This document shows positions 12,240 to 23,350 of a DNA stretch of 64,000 nt, piece by piece. Both the position numbers and the translations under genes were made by a program. The notes beneath the pieces are model-generated. The model was given only the letters and a program-made list of their open reading frames with translations, was not told where the DNA came from and did no database searches. Source of the DNA: Blasia pusilla (taxonomy: Eukaryota > Marchantiophyta > Marchantiopsida > Blasiales); assembly GCA_050084515.1 (NCBI GenBank), contig CM114274.1, positions 12,338,001 to 12,402,000 on the forward strand, read 5' to 3'. Each line of letters opens with the position of its first letter. Position 1 is the first letter of the stretch.

Positions 12240-12760
12240 TAATCAACCATTTTTCTTATCTAAACCGTACCCCTCTTGCTACAATCCTTGATAAGATGAC
12301 CTATCTTACCATAGTAGAAGCATTTGAAGGCTTTCTTTGGGAAATTTGTTCTTAACATTTGAATCCAAATCCTAATTCCTTCCTCTTTCTATGACTAGAG
12401 GATAAATGTGAAATGTGACTTATTTTCCTTCTCTAGCGTTGAAGCATATTTCTTCTTCTACTAGTATGGCAAAAATTTGTTCAAAGGTCAATGACATTAA
12501 TCTTAATTAAGTATTTATTATTGTGACCAAAGTGTCATAGCTGAATGTTAAATTCCTGATGCAATAACGAGCAAAGTCTTCATTTGACTTCACAATTCCC
12601 ACCAAAACTATTTCATTTTGAAGCCTGAAGATCTTGATCCTATTTAAGAAATTTTGTGTATCACCTATGTCGTACAACTTTGTTTTCTTATAATTCTAAG
12701 TGGAGACCATCCATCTAGGCTCCATCTAGGCTTCTCTTCATATAAGGGGGCTATTCAAAT
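12240..12760 (-). pseudogene. copia gag (UBN2-type) fragment with zinc knuckle
   Basis: The minus strand reads a gag segment (FLNRIKIFRLQNEIV, then FARYCIRNLTFSYDTLV, then LMSLTFEQIFAILVEEE) typical of the capsid part of plant copia elements. It is followed toward lower coordinates by a nucleocapsid knuckle, CFYYGKIGHLIKDC, in which the second Cys has become Tyr. In-frame stops break it. Together with the RT/RNase H fragment at 10.4-11.2 kb in the same orientation it probably represents one deleted element interrupted by the MITE. Confidence 0.7.
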
Positions 12761-14025
12761 TAATTTTAAAAGATGAGAAGTGGATGTTGAATATCCAATA
12801 GGTAGAACTTTAACGGTTTACCAACTATAAAATGATATAGTTCCTATTACAATCTATTACTATATTTTTATACTCTAAATTGAATTTGAACGCGTGTATG
12901 GCATTTTTTTATGGATCTCAAGCATTAGAGCTCATGGTGCACAACTTGAAAATGATATCACCTCGTAAAATTATAGAAAGAATTTAACTTAGTATATTAT
13001 AAGACAAGAGATAGTGTGCAATGGAAGGAAATTTTTTTTGGGAAAAAACAACAATAAGTAGATTCTTCTATCTACATTCAAAATTTTCCTTGATTTTAGA
13101 GAGGTGTTGAAAGTAGCTTGTAAAGGTTATATTTCATGTTCCTACGGTTGGGACAAAGCTACCATCTCACTTTAAGTTAGTGTATTAGTGAATGTGGAGA
13201 TGTCCTAATCCCCGATGATACCAAATTTTGAGGATGGTGGTGAGTCTTGGATTTATAATGTTAAATGAGGATATCAATAGTCTTGTAAGGAAACATTGCC
13301 ATACCCTTGCATGTGTAGAACATAACTTTGGAAAAAATTTGATGGACGGAGGATGCAGAGAGAGCATGTGGATCAACTTATCAAGGGATCGAGTGATAAG
13401 AGCAACTAAGCGCATCTAGCCACTATGAAGTTAGGGTTGCAAGATAATCAAAAGAAAGGGTCAAATTGCAATTTTGTTGAGGTTAAGCATTAAGAATTTC
13501 ACAGATGGAAAGAGAAGAGAAGTGCAAATTGTTGAAAGCGACACCTTCATTTTCAAAAATTTCAAAAATTTGGCCACTTTTGATAGCAACATCTAAGGAC
13601 CAACTTAATTTAATTTATCAATTCCCTTAGAGAATTTTTTTGCCTCCAATGGATTTTTTTAGCATTTATAAAATCTCTAATGATGGGTTTTGAAGGTTAG
13701 AATTTTTTTTTTTTAAATTAAATTTTTTCTACCAAAGAAAATTAGTTGCATTATATCTTCCAAGGGTAATGATTGGAATCTGAATACATACACCAAGTTT
13801 CTTCCCTTAAAATAAATCCCAAAATAAGTCACTTCACCTATGCTATCATAATTCTTTCTACTTTTATAACCTTTTTTGGAATGAGTCTCTTCTCTTCTCT
13901 CTCTCTCCATAATCCTCTCTCCTTGCAAAATTCCAAAATATAGTCTTCTATAGTTCTCATAAGCATGAGAGACTCTCATTTTATTTTTCCTTTTCCATAT
14001 TTTATCACCTTGGTACCAAGAAAAC
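12761..14025. other. no gene recognised
   Basis: AT-rich, with long T and A runs around 13,620-13,740. Open frames on either strand show no domain. Confidence 0.5.
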
Positions 14026-14029
14026 CTTG

Positions 14030-14088
14030 GGCGGGGACTTTTTGGAGATGTCAGTCCCATGGATAGACATATTCGTTTCCATGCAACC
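14030..14088. mobile_element. MITE end fragment (GGTTGC family)
   Basis: The right end reads ATTCGTTTCCATGCAACC, which in reverse is the GGTTGCA(C/T)GGAAACG terminus of the same family as 34,351 and 47,278. The inward sequence carries a GGATAGACAT remnant of the GTCC/GGAC words. The opposite end is not discernible. Confidence 0.5.
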
Positions 14089-14309
14089 CTGTTCTATTAT
14101 CTGTCCTATAAAGATCTAATTTCTTGCAATGGAAGGAACATAGAGAATATTTCCAAAAGCACAAAGACTATTTGATAGTGTTGGAACTTTATCGGTATAT
14201 GTGATATGATATTGAGTATCATCTCTTGTTAGCACTATTGTAGGATCTTTCATAGACTCCAATGTATTGCCATTTAGCTTGTGAGGTCATGTGATTTGAT
14301 GCACTCTAG

Positions 14310-15500
14310 TCAATATACCAATCTACTATCAAGTCTTTCATGACCATTACTTATATATGATGAATTATGGCTAAAAGGTGCGGTGTTTATGAATGTTGTT
14401 GTTCTTGATATTGCATTTGGTATTGTTGCTTCACACAGTTTTGTTGTAAGGCTCTCCTTCTCATATCTGCCTTCTTCTTGAAGCAAAACTATGCATAATG
14501 ACCTTTTATCCCGCAGTAATTGCAAGGTCTAGGGATCCTCTACTCTTGACCTCGACCCCAACGATTTCCACCATCACCATCTTCTGATTGTATAGGTACT
14601 GGTTCGTAGTTCCTTGAGTGAAGTTCTATTGAGTGCCTCTTTCCCCATATGATTTATATTTATCATGACCATGGAAGTTTCCACCACGACCTCTGCCTTT
14701 GTTTGATCCATTATCTGCAAATAACGCACTCTCTTGTATACTATGGGAGCTATCTCTGCCGACTAGGCACATCGCCTCGCTTACTAATAATGAGACTAAC
14801 TCTTGAAAGGTTGGATATTTCTCTCTCACAGAGATACAGATCTCAAAAGACTTGTAATCTTTTGGAAGTCTTTAAAGTGTGAACAAAATCATGTCATCAT
14901 CTTCGACAGTCACTCCAATGTTATTCAACTGATCAAAAATATGTGTCATACTCAAAACATAGTCGTTGATGTTTTACGATTCTTTCCACACTTCGTTCAA
15001 TTATTGTTTTAATTGAGCTTTTTGGACTTTGTAGATGTCTAGAATAGCTTTTCCAATGCATCGCATGCCTCCTTTGGACTATCAATATCTTGAATGCGAT
15101 CAATCATTGGCGAACTCATCGTTATTGAAATATGGTGATGGATTACTTGCCTTGCATATTTTTTTTTCAGGTGCGAGTATTCAAGTCTTTTAATTTAAGT
15201 CACCTTCTAGTTTGGCGTCATCACTTGTAACAAGCTTCCATAGTTCTTATCCCATGAGAAATCGCTTGATGCGAAACTTCCAAACATTGTATTTATGCTT
15301 ATCTAGCTTCTTGCATGTGATTGGTGTTGATGAACACTCCATGAAGAACGATTTTACTCACAAAACATAATTTCAAGTTTTCCACTATTCCAATTGAAGC
15401 ATAGACTACTCTCACACAGAAATTGACATAAAATTTTCTAAAAATTGACTAAATGTATAGAAGAACAAGTCGAGATTGGCCTTTAGAGAGCAATTCGTAG
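14310..15500 (-). pseudogene. copia gag, copy 1
   Basis: Minus-strand frames carry MREKYPTFQELVSLLVSEAM followed by an ALFADNGSNKGRGRGG basic stretch (14829-14626). Further on is a nucleocapsid knuckle CNYCGIKGHYAxFC near 14,525-14,480, with a stop inside it. Higher coordinates (to about 15,350) hold the N-terminal capsid part in broken frames. The same block recurs at 45,061-46,240, with the shared word REKYPTFQELV, so the two are paralogous copies of one family. The gag leads directly up to a primer-binding site and LTR at 15,846-16,125. Confidence 0.75.
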
Positions 15501-15845
15501 AACTTTCCTTCACTAATTCCACTTTGCTACACTAAAATTGCTATTTCACGAGCTCATAATCTTAGAATCGAATGATTTTAGATGCCTTGGAAAGCTCTCG
15601 ACAAGCTCTCTAAAATTTTGAGAAAGAGGCTCTGGATTCATCTTGATTGATGCAGACCTAGATTGCAAAATTGACAGGGAAAGCTCCAAAAAACCTCTCT
15701 AGAGTTTTGTTACTATCACAACTCTAACTGAAATCTTATGCTAGTGAATTATAGTTGAAAGTTCCTTGCCCTAACTCAAATTTTGCCTTTTCTTGCCATT
15801 CTTCTATCCTCAAACACTAAAAAATTCAATTGATGTTCTCCTATT

Positions 15846-15857
15846 GCTCTAATACCA
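15846..15857 (-). promoter_or_regulatory. copia primer-binding site, copy 1
   Basis: On the minus strand the LTR ends in CA and is followed at once by TGGTATTAGAGC. This matches the TGGTATCAGAGC site complementary to the initiator tRNA-Met 3' end used by most plant copia elements. Confidence 0.8.
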
Positions 15858-16125
15858 TGCAGAAAGGTGCTTAACAAACATAATTGATGGGATACTACTT
15901 TCACACTCATACCACCATGAAGAAGGAAATTATGCAATGAGCAAATGAGTGGAGGTTGATACCCTTATCAATTATAGAGACTATGTACAAGAAACCCTAA
16001 CCCTAATCTTAACCATAGTATCAAGTTATACTAATTATTGTTAACTAACCCTAGTTAAGATAATTATGCTTAACTAGCTAGCCAAGATTAAGTTTTCTTA
16101 CTTTGTGTGAGTACCAAATGTAACA
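15858..16125 (-). mobile_element. copia 5' LTR, copy 1 (268 bp)
   Basis: On the minus strand it starts TGTTACATTTGGTACTC and ends TTCTGCA next to the primer-binding site. The copy at 46,262-46,529 has the same inferred length and aligns along its whole course, including the ACCCTAACCCTAATCTTAA tract. No 3' LTR partner was found at the lower-coordinate side, so the element is truncated. Confidence 0.8.
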
Positions 16126-16169
16126 ATTTTTTTGTCTAATGAGCTTGGCTATAACTCACTATTCAGTAT

Positions 16170-17135
16170 GGATGAGTTAGTTATTCGTATAGTTTACGAG
16201 ACGAAGTGGTTAACCATATGACGATACGGTGATTACGTTGACAGCATTCACAAGTAGCGTCAACTAGCTAGGAGAGTTGTTGGAGGGGAATGTACATGCA
16301 GAGGACATCTTGGTAATGGATGGTCCCATGTAGAGACATGCCATAGCGAGTATCAATTTACATATTATTGAGACCTTTTCACCGTTGTGGGATACAAGTT
16401 ATGATTTACAGAGGAGTGCAGACTCGCATGGTGAGGCACGCATAGAGTCGTACCTACATCCTAGAATAGAAAGAGTTGGAATACGATGAAGTTTTTAGAG
16501 TGGAAAGGTTGACAATATTTTTAAATACCACACCCATTTTGTGGCAATTTTTATAGGAGGGTGTTGGAATGTTAGATATCTTTGGAGGGATCATCACAGG
16601 TTTAGTTGCGGTATCACACACAAATATACGTGTGCATCAATACCTTTATGTGGAGAGAGATGAGATTGCATGATGGGTCTCATTGCGCTTTGTGGCTAGG
16701 TTGATCACGAGGTATCTTGACTTATTATCGATATTTGCAATACGGAGATATTAACATGTAGTATCTATTGACATTGTTTGGGGGGGGAGGGGGTGAGGGA
16801 AGCAGGACCTTAATAGAGTTGGCACCTTTATTTTGGTGATTGCAAGATCGCCATATCAATTTCATTCATCGGTTGGCCGAGGGTTTGGATTGAAAGATCC
16901 AAAGTCAAGGATATTTTGGGAGATGCTTCAAGTACTACGACACTTAGGAAAGTTAGACTTATTCTCCAGAGTACATTCCGGAGAACGTACTATTTTTGGA
17001 AGACACTCGTGTACGGGTGATGATGAATGTGCATCATATGAGATTGTGGTTGGGACCTATTGTATTGTTGGATGTGGTAAGAGTAGGATCACATACACAT
17101 CGTCCACCATGGTGTCGTATAGTAAAATCATCCAC
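16170..17135 (+). pseudogene. retrotransposon polyprotein fragment with DNA cytosine-5 methyltransferase domain
   Basis: The fragment starts in a spacer (GELLEGNVHAEDI) that also follows the protease of the related minus-strand copy at 56.5-58.26 kb. It then enters a C5 methyltransferase. Motif I reads LDIFGGIITGLVAV (from 16,572), followed by HQYLYVERDEIA with the acidic residue that binds AdoMet. Motif IV reads VIARSPYQFHSSVGRG (from 16,836); the catalytic Cys of the PCQ box is Tyr at 16,854-16,856. Motif VI reads ENV (16,981-16,989) followed by LFLEDTR. The late block LLDVVRVGSHTHRPPW (to about 17,120) matches the AHRxR region of DNMT3/DRM enzymes rather than the QRP box of DNMT1/CMT. Several stops and frameshifts and the lost catalytic Cys show it is inactive. 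The copia LTR at 16,125 abuts it. The call rests on motif order and on agreement with the second copy. Confidence 0.8.
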
Positions 17136-18340
17136 TATGTAAACTCCTCTCTCATTAAGTGTGAGAGATTTTTAATAGTATTAAATAAATTAGCTTAGGA
17201 AAATAATATTTTCATGTTTAAACCTTTTTATAGTGCCTCTTTTATGCAAGCCCAAATTTAGGAAAAGATGTAATAAATAAGAGATGAGATTATAAAAGTA
17301 AAGTAGCGGGGTTGGTGTATTAATGAAAGGAAATAAAAAGTAGTCTTGGTTGGTGGCTAGAGTAGTTGGGGTAGTTTGGAAGATATGAAGTGAGTAAAAG
17401 AGGATATTTTGGAAGAGATAAAAGATAATCTGCTTGCGTCAAAATATGATTGGCTAAGCCTTGAGAGGAAGCCACATGGTATAAGATAAGATTAACCCTA
17501 TTTTGTACTCTTGTAGATCTCTTGTGAGTACATAAAAAGATTTTCATCACCTTCTACTTGAGTTCTCGTATCACTCTTGAGTGGATGACATTGGGCTTGC
17601 TTGCTCTTCTAGTGATAGTGGAATACCCCTCTTGGGAGAGTAACTTGATTATGGTCTATTCTTCGAGAGATTTTAGAGTGTGGTATGTGTGGAAACGAGA
17701 GACTTGTCACCTTAGGAGAGTTTAGTCATACTAGAGATAGTTGATGATTTTGGCTTATTATTTTCCCAATTAGAGTGGATTATCCCTCTTGGGAGAGCAA
17801 CTCCGCCAAAACCCATTCTTGAGGAGAGTAGAGGATGTCTGTCAAGTATGGATAGGGGTGGAGCATGTGTTCTACATGATTTTCCTTTCCTTAACTCGTT
17901 ACACGTGAAGATTCTCTTCGTAGATAGGCACTGATTTACTTGCCATCTAGTTTACCATTTTGGGGAGGCATTCATAAAGCAGGTCATGCAATCTCCAATT
18001 CCGGTGATTCTTCCTATTGTCACGTATGGGAGGACATGGGATTGTACGTTGTATGTTCTTATATAGCGATCTATGGATGTTAAGAGGCTTGCTAGAGTAG
18101 GGTTTAACACTAGTTGTGCTACTTTTTTTATGTACAAGTGTAGAGTAGTTTACAAGGACTTCATAGTTAAGAATTTTTGGGATTCAATATTATGAGGAAA
18201 TGATCCCCTCGACACTACCATTTGTGAATCCAATTGTAAGAGAATGGAGGGTTTATATAATAATTCTGTATTGAGAAAGGAGAGCTTTTAATAGAATTCA
18301 CCTTACATCAACCACGTCTGCCGTAACAAAAAGGTCCGTC
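17136..18340. other. no gene recognised
   Basis: AT-rich sequence after the methyltransferase fragment. A word of the form (T/C)CCCTCTTGGGAGAGTAAC recurs near 17,626 and 17,786, suggesting an internal duplication. No domain is seen in the open frames. Confidence 0.45.
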
Positions 18341-18359
18341 TTCAAAATATTTCAGATGG

Positions 18360-19080
18360 TTATGGTCAAAGGCAGGGTCCACGTTGCCTTTTAAGATAGA
18401 CTTCCTTGCTCAAAAAATCTCGGTTGTCTTCTACGTAGCAATTTTACTTCGGGAAGATGAAGGATCCTTTGTCTTGATCTTTGCAGTCTTCTTGGTCTTC
18501 CACCTTGTATCCACAACGAAGACTTCATTAAGGATATCCTCGAGCCAATCTAAGGACCCTTCGTCAATCCTTCTTGAGGATTCCTCTTCTATGATAGTCA
18601 CTCGTCTGATCTCTTTCGGGGATGTGACATCTTTTACTCGTACTAGCTAAACATTCACATCATTCTTAGCATCCACCGGTGCTGGTGGAATGATTACATA
18701 TTTGACCAACAGTCTTGGTACTTTAGGCTTCGGGCATTCCACTGGAGTGTGCCTTCCTTTCTTGCAATTGCCATATAGTGGATTCAGCCCCACTGATCTC
18801 TTTGGGTTTAGAAAATTGTTCGCCCAGTGATCCACTGCTTCACAATTATAACAACAGTTCATGTTGATAGGTGGGGTGAAAGTCGTCGGTCCCATAATCT
18901 ATCGTAGGGGCCTCTGTTCCCCATACTCGGGAGGTATGTATCTAGGAATCCACCTACGAGGAGCACTAGTCATTCGGGGCGACTTGGACTGCGTAGCAGC
19001 CCTTCCACTGATCTGCTTCATACTATCCTTCATTCATAGATGAGTCTTCTTGTACCCAACGTAGATCTCATTGAAGTGGA
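18360..19080 (-). pseudogene. gypsy gag fragment with two zinc knuckles
   Basis: The minus-strand frame 18895-18647 contains CYNCEAVDHWANNF and, further on, GNCKKGRHTPVEC. These are two CCHC nucleocapsid knuckles: the first has lost its last Cys and the second its first. The flanking sequence is acidic and Pro-rich, as in gypsy gag tails. Stops interrupt both sides. Which gypsy lineage it belongs to is not clear. Confidence 0.65.
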
Positions 19081-19130
19081 CATTCTTGTGCTGTATGCCC
19101 TTGGGTCATTGTCTATGACAAGGTTAAGTC

Positions 19131-19350
19131 ATAAAAATGACTAGACGAGTCATATAGAATGACTCATCTAGTCATAAAGAGTGACAAGACAAGACATAAA
19201 GAATGACTGGACGAGTCATAAAGAATGACTAGACGAATCATAAAGAATGACTACACGATTCATCAAGAATGACTAGACGAGTCATAAAGAGTGATTACTT
19301 AGAGTAACAAATAATGACTTCATGCATCACAAAAGAATGACTCAGAATCA
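19131..19350. repeat. minisatellite of about 22 bp, GAGTCATAAAGAATGACTAGAC
   Basis: Roughly nine diverged copies of a unit containing GACGAGTCATAAAGAATGA follow each other. Copies differ by point changes and the array fades into isolated AATGACT words towards 19,350. Each unit carries GAGTCA/TGACT half-palindromes. Confidence 0.85.
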
Positions 19351-20204
19351 TTGAAATGAATTGTCCATGTCATTTACAATCCTATTCACTAACAAAAAAT
19401 ATGCAAATAACAACTATACCAATCATTCTGTATGACAAGGTTGCTTTATTGCTGACAGAAATATGTACATGAAATTGGTATTTTAGTCCATTTTATATCC
19501 ATGAATATGATTTACTCCTTCCTACCTATCCTCCCTACACCTATCACTACTTCTCTTACATCCATGCAATGGAGATGCCATTCTGTATATGATGTACAGT
19601 CATAATGCTACCAACATCGTGTGCAAACATACAAGCACATTATTCATGTACCAACCCACCCGTGTTGTAGCATCTGATCAAATTAGTTTTTCATAATAAA
19701 AAATCCTTATCTATTGAAAGATAGAGCTAGCAGATGCTTCTTACATCCAATTGTGGCCATAAGTCTTAAGCTACAAAGTGTATCCATACATCCTAAAATG
19801 GACTATTTACTTACGTCAGAAGAATGCCTAGTGAATTATAGTGAATGATGCTTTCTATGAAAATTGGAGACTTACATTAAAATCAGGCCCGAGTTCTTTT
19901 CAATTGCCCTCATCAATGGAAGAACACAAAATCTACTTCTGAGTTCCTCTACTAATGAGTACAAACTCCCCCTTTGATATTCTCAAAATTGAGACATGAA
20001 AATCCCCGTACATCTCAATTGTCACACTCAAAACTGAAACACAAACATCAAGTTCCTCTACTTCTGAGTACAAAAGTTACAAGTACATGGAGATGGCCAT
20101 ACTCATGAGGGATGTCAAAGGGAAGGTTTACTAAAAAAAACTATACATAAAGCGAAGGTGCCCCTACTTTTGAGAAAGCATAACAAGATGAGATGGCCAT
20201 AACA
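19351..20204. other. no gene recognised
   Basis: AT-rich, short frames only. Words such as GTTCCTCTACT(T/A)(C/A)TGAGTACAA recur near 19,950 and 20,050. Confidence 0.45.
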
Positions 20205-21990
20205 CTACACTGTCAATGGCATCTCCAACATAAATCTGCGGTGGATCGTCAACCATATTTGTAAATGACAATACATATTTCTTCTTGCAGAATGCCTATG
20301 TGGAATGTCACGTCCATGGAAATTAGAACAACCATCATGCAAGCTGCCATAACCTACACGGCTGGTAGCTTCTCGGGTCCTCTTCATGAGTGTCACTCTT
20401 CTCACAACCGTTGGCTTTTGCAGAAGATCCAAATGATCCAACTCCATCGGTCCACCACTCCCCAACATCCATGAATTTTCCTCATTCTCCTTTGAAAATA
20501 CCGCGGCCTCCAAATTGCATCTCCGCGATGTGCTACCTTGGCGTTTGCCTACAATGGCCGGGGCCTCATCTGTGGTCTCTACAATCACAATCAACAAGAA
20601 ACTTTAACTACCCTTTCAAATAGATCATGATTCTTCACTTACTTCAAAGTAAAGTGCTCAAGATCGCTCTAAACTCACATACCTGAACTAAATGGGTCAC
20701 TTGCAAACACAATAGCATTAACCTCTTTTGTGCCTCCCTTTTTCTTTGGACTAGTTGGTGCAATGCCGAAAAATGTATCTAGTCTTCTTATTGTATGAAC
20801 ACCCTTGGCAACCTATGGAAGAACTAGAGACAAAGGCACAATAGTGACCAACTGCGGAGAGGGTGCACTCTCCCTTGAAGGTGGTCTGGTAATTGGGTGA
20901 GGAGAGGATAAACTCAACGGCATAGAGGCATGTGCTCCACTAGGAGCACGGTCTCGATCACTAACTCTATGAGGAGAGGATACAAAACTCTTGGATTTTT
21001 AGATCTCTCCTTGGAACCACTTATGTCCTCATGGTCCCTTCTCAAGCTCATGGAAATCAATTCCATCAACTTTGTGAAGTTCTCTTGTTGATTAGCAATA
21101 GCAATTTGTATGCTTGCCTTTAGCACGTCTAAGCTGTTGGAGAATGCATCCATGCAATCAATTATGTAAGTCACAGACTCAGGCTATAACTCCTCCATAG
21201 ACTTTAATCGGGCAGAGATCTCTATCAGCTCAAATCTTCCTGTAGCTTGAAAAACCAGACTTGGATCTCACTCTATATCAATAGGCATGTACTAGAAATA
21301 CACTAGTCACCTCTACTCTAAAGCAACCAAATGCAAATACCTGCTTGGACACTGTACTTGTACTATAACTCCTTTGGTTCTTTGCCTCCTCATGCACCTG
21401 CACCTTAGTAGGGGTTTGCCCCTTCTCTTTTCTCTACAAGACATGTTACACCAACCAAGTTCAGTCTTTCAAACACCAATTGCAAAACTATATGGTGGTA
21501 AAGATGGGTCCTTAAATATTATTCATACCAAACGCTCTGCAATTGGTGCATTTCCTTCTCTTCCTACAAGGTTTGGATTGGTTACCGTTGCTCGTGCTTT
21601 GGACATCTGCTCACTCTTTGTCTTCGCACTCTCGCTCATGAAGTGCGTGAGTAATCTCCCCCATTAGATGGGGTCTACATGAGGTGGTGGGAGTACTTTC
21701 TTGCCTTCTCCAACTTCTTTCCATATTTGACGCAATCTAAATCTCTCCGTCTTGAGTATTTGTTGTGCACATTCCTCCAAACATGGAATAGCTACTCCAT
21801 TTCCATTTTTTCCAACATACTCCCATCGCGCAGCAATATCATTCAACATTGAATTCCAATCCTGTGAGTGTTGGTCTGAAAAATTCACCATGGAGATGTC
21901 AAGCCATCGCAACACCTCGGCTCTAAAATCTGCATGCCACCTATTCTTTCCTTCTGAATTTATGGTGATCCAATGAGAGTTGTTCACAAC
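20205..21990 (-). pseudogene. CACTA-like (Ptta/En/Spm) transposon protein fragment
   Basis: The minus-strand frame from 21987 reads WHADFRAEVLRWLD, then SQDWNSMLNDIAARWEYVG and LEECAQQILKTERFRLRQIW. After a stop it continues through FMSESAKTKSEQMSKARATV. That order of blocks resembles the plant transposase domain of En/Spm (CACTA) elements. Further pieces at 21174-20914 and 20597-20205 are collinear but unrecognised. Frames are broken by stops. The assignment is from pattern resemblance only; another repeat family remains possible. Confidence 0.45.
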
Positions 21991-22970
21991 CCACTTTGCT
22001 GACCTTCACCCCCTCACCTTGTACACTGCTCTCAATCAATGAGTTTGGTGTGTATGTTGTCCCTACGTTGGCCCGTCACAAGTCTAGAGTCATTTAGTTT
22101 GCTGCACACATGAAACACTTCAGTCAAGACTCCATCCCACTTTGCAAATCATTATGCCTACAAAGAGACTCTGCACATCAATGTCAGGTCACTTACTATT
22201 TAGTGAAATCACAAGGAAGAAATTGTCCAAATAAGGAAAATACTTCTCTATGTATATATGTGACTTGCTATTACATGTACCTTTTGTCATTTGCACTCCT
22301 TGAGTGGGTCTTAGCCCCAACCATTGGGCTTGTCCATACATGTATGGAGTGCTATTATCAAGTCCATAAAGGTATTGGCTACTTCCAAACCGATCTTGAC
22401 TATTTGGCACCGCATGATAGGTCCCTCGGTGTAGTTGGAGAATCCATCCTGCACAGAGTCTACACATGATATATATATGTCAGTGTAGTACATACACATC
22501 ACACAACCTTCCCACCATCATCTTATGAAATATAATGAAAGAGAAATTGGAGGTTGCAAATGGATAGATTCGTACTATTCCACCCTTGCCCCATTGTACA
22601 ATATCCACCGTATAACAAACTTGGCTTGGAGTTCTATGCATAGAGTCTATCTCTACCACCTTAAGACATGCATGCATGTCCCTGTCCACTATATTGTACA
22701 TCCACTTGCTGCTTGGGAGGAATATGACTATCAGGTACATGCCCATGTGCAACATCCCTTGCCCCCCAACTGTCCCTTTCTACCAATGCAATGCAATCCA
22801 CCAATGAGAGACAATTTATTTGAAATGCAACTAACCTTGAAACACAATTGTAGACACACATTTTTTCTAATTGAAACGAAGAAACTACCTGCTTCTTTTT
22901 TCCCCCAACAGTTGATGGACAAGGCTCCTTAGGAGCGAGAAGCTCATATGAGCCTAATTGATCAACTTCA
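21991..22970. other. unrecognised sequence, possibly transposon-derived
   Basis: Both strands hold overlapping open frames of 60-135 codons, none with a known domain. A minus-strand frame at 22755-22480 has gene-like composition (CLKVVEIDSMHRTPSQVCYT) and may continue the CACTA-like element or belong to another transposon. Confidence 0.35.
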
Positions 22971-23350
22971 CCAAAGTTTGATAGATTGTGTGGCCGGTTT
23001 AGTCATTTCGGTGCACCGGCAAAGATGTTGATTAATCAGGATACCAAGTTTTGGGGAGAGATTCAAGCCTTGTGTAACCACACACTAATAGAACACCACA
23101 CCACTTCTTGAGATCATCTTGAGGCGTATGGGTTGGCAGAGAGAGTACTATATATGGTGAAGAAAGGGTTAGACAAGTATGGCTTGCAGGAAGTACATTT
23201 GAGGAAGTAGGACCTGCATTTGCCATGGTTGGCTATGGGGTATTTCTTGAGTCGACATGCATCCTTGGCGTTGTTTTCACTTAAATTTTTGCTCTATGGG
23301 AGAGAGCCGACTTTACTTATAGCTACTCAATGTGACATGGCGGCTGTAAT

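Noticed and set aside
16000-16025. AACCCTAACCCTAA tract (also at 46,400-46,420) as interstitial telomere repeat
   Set aside because: It occurs at the same place in both copia LTRs and has only two repeat units, so it is part of the LTR.
19131-19350. CRISPR-like array
   Set aside because: The units are contiguous and diverged with no spacers, and the genome is eukaryotic; it is a minisatellite.
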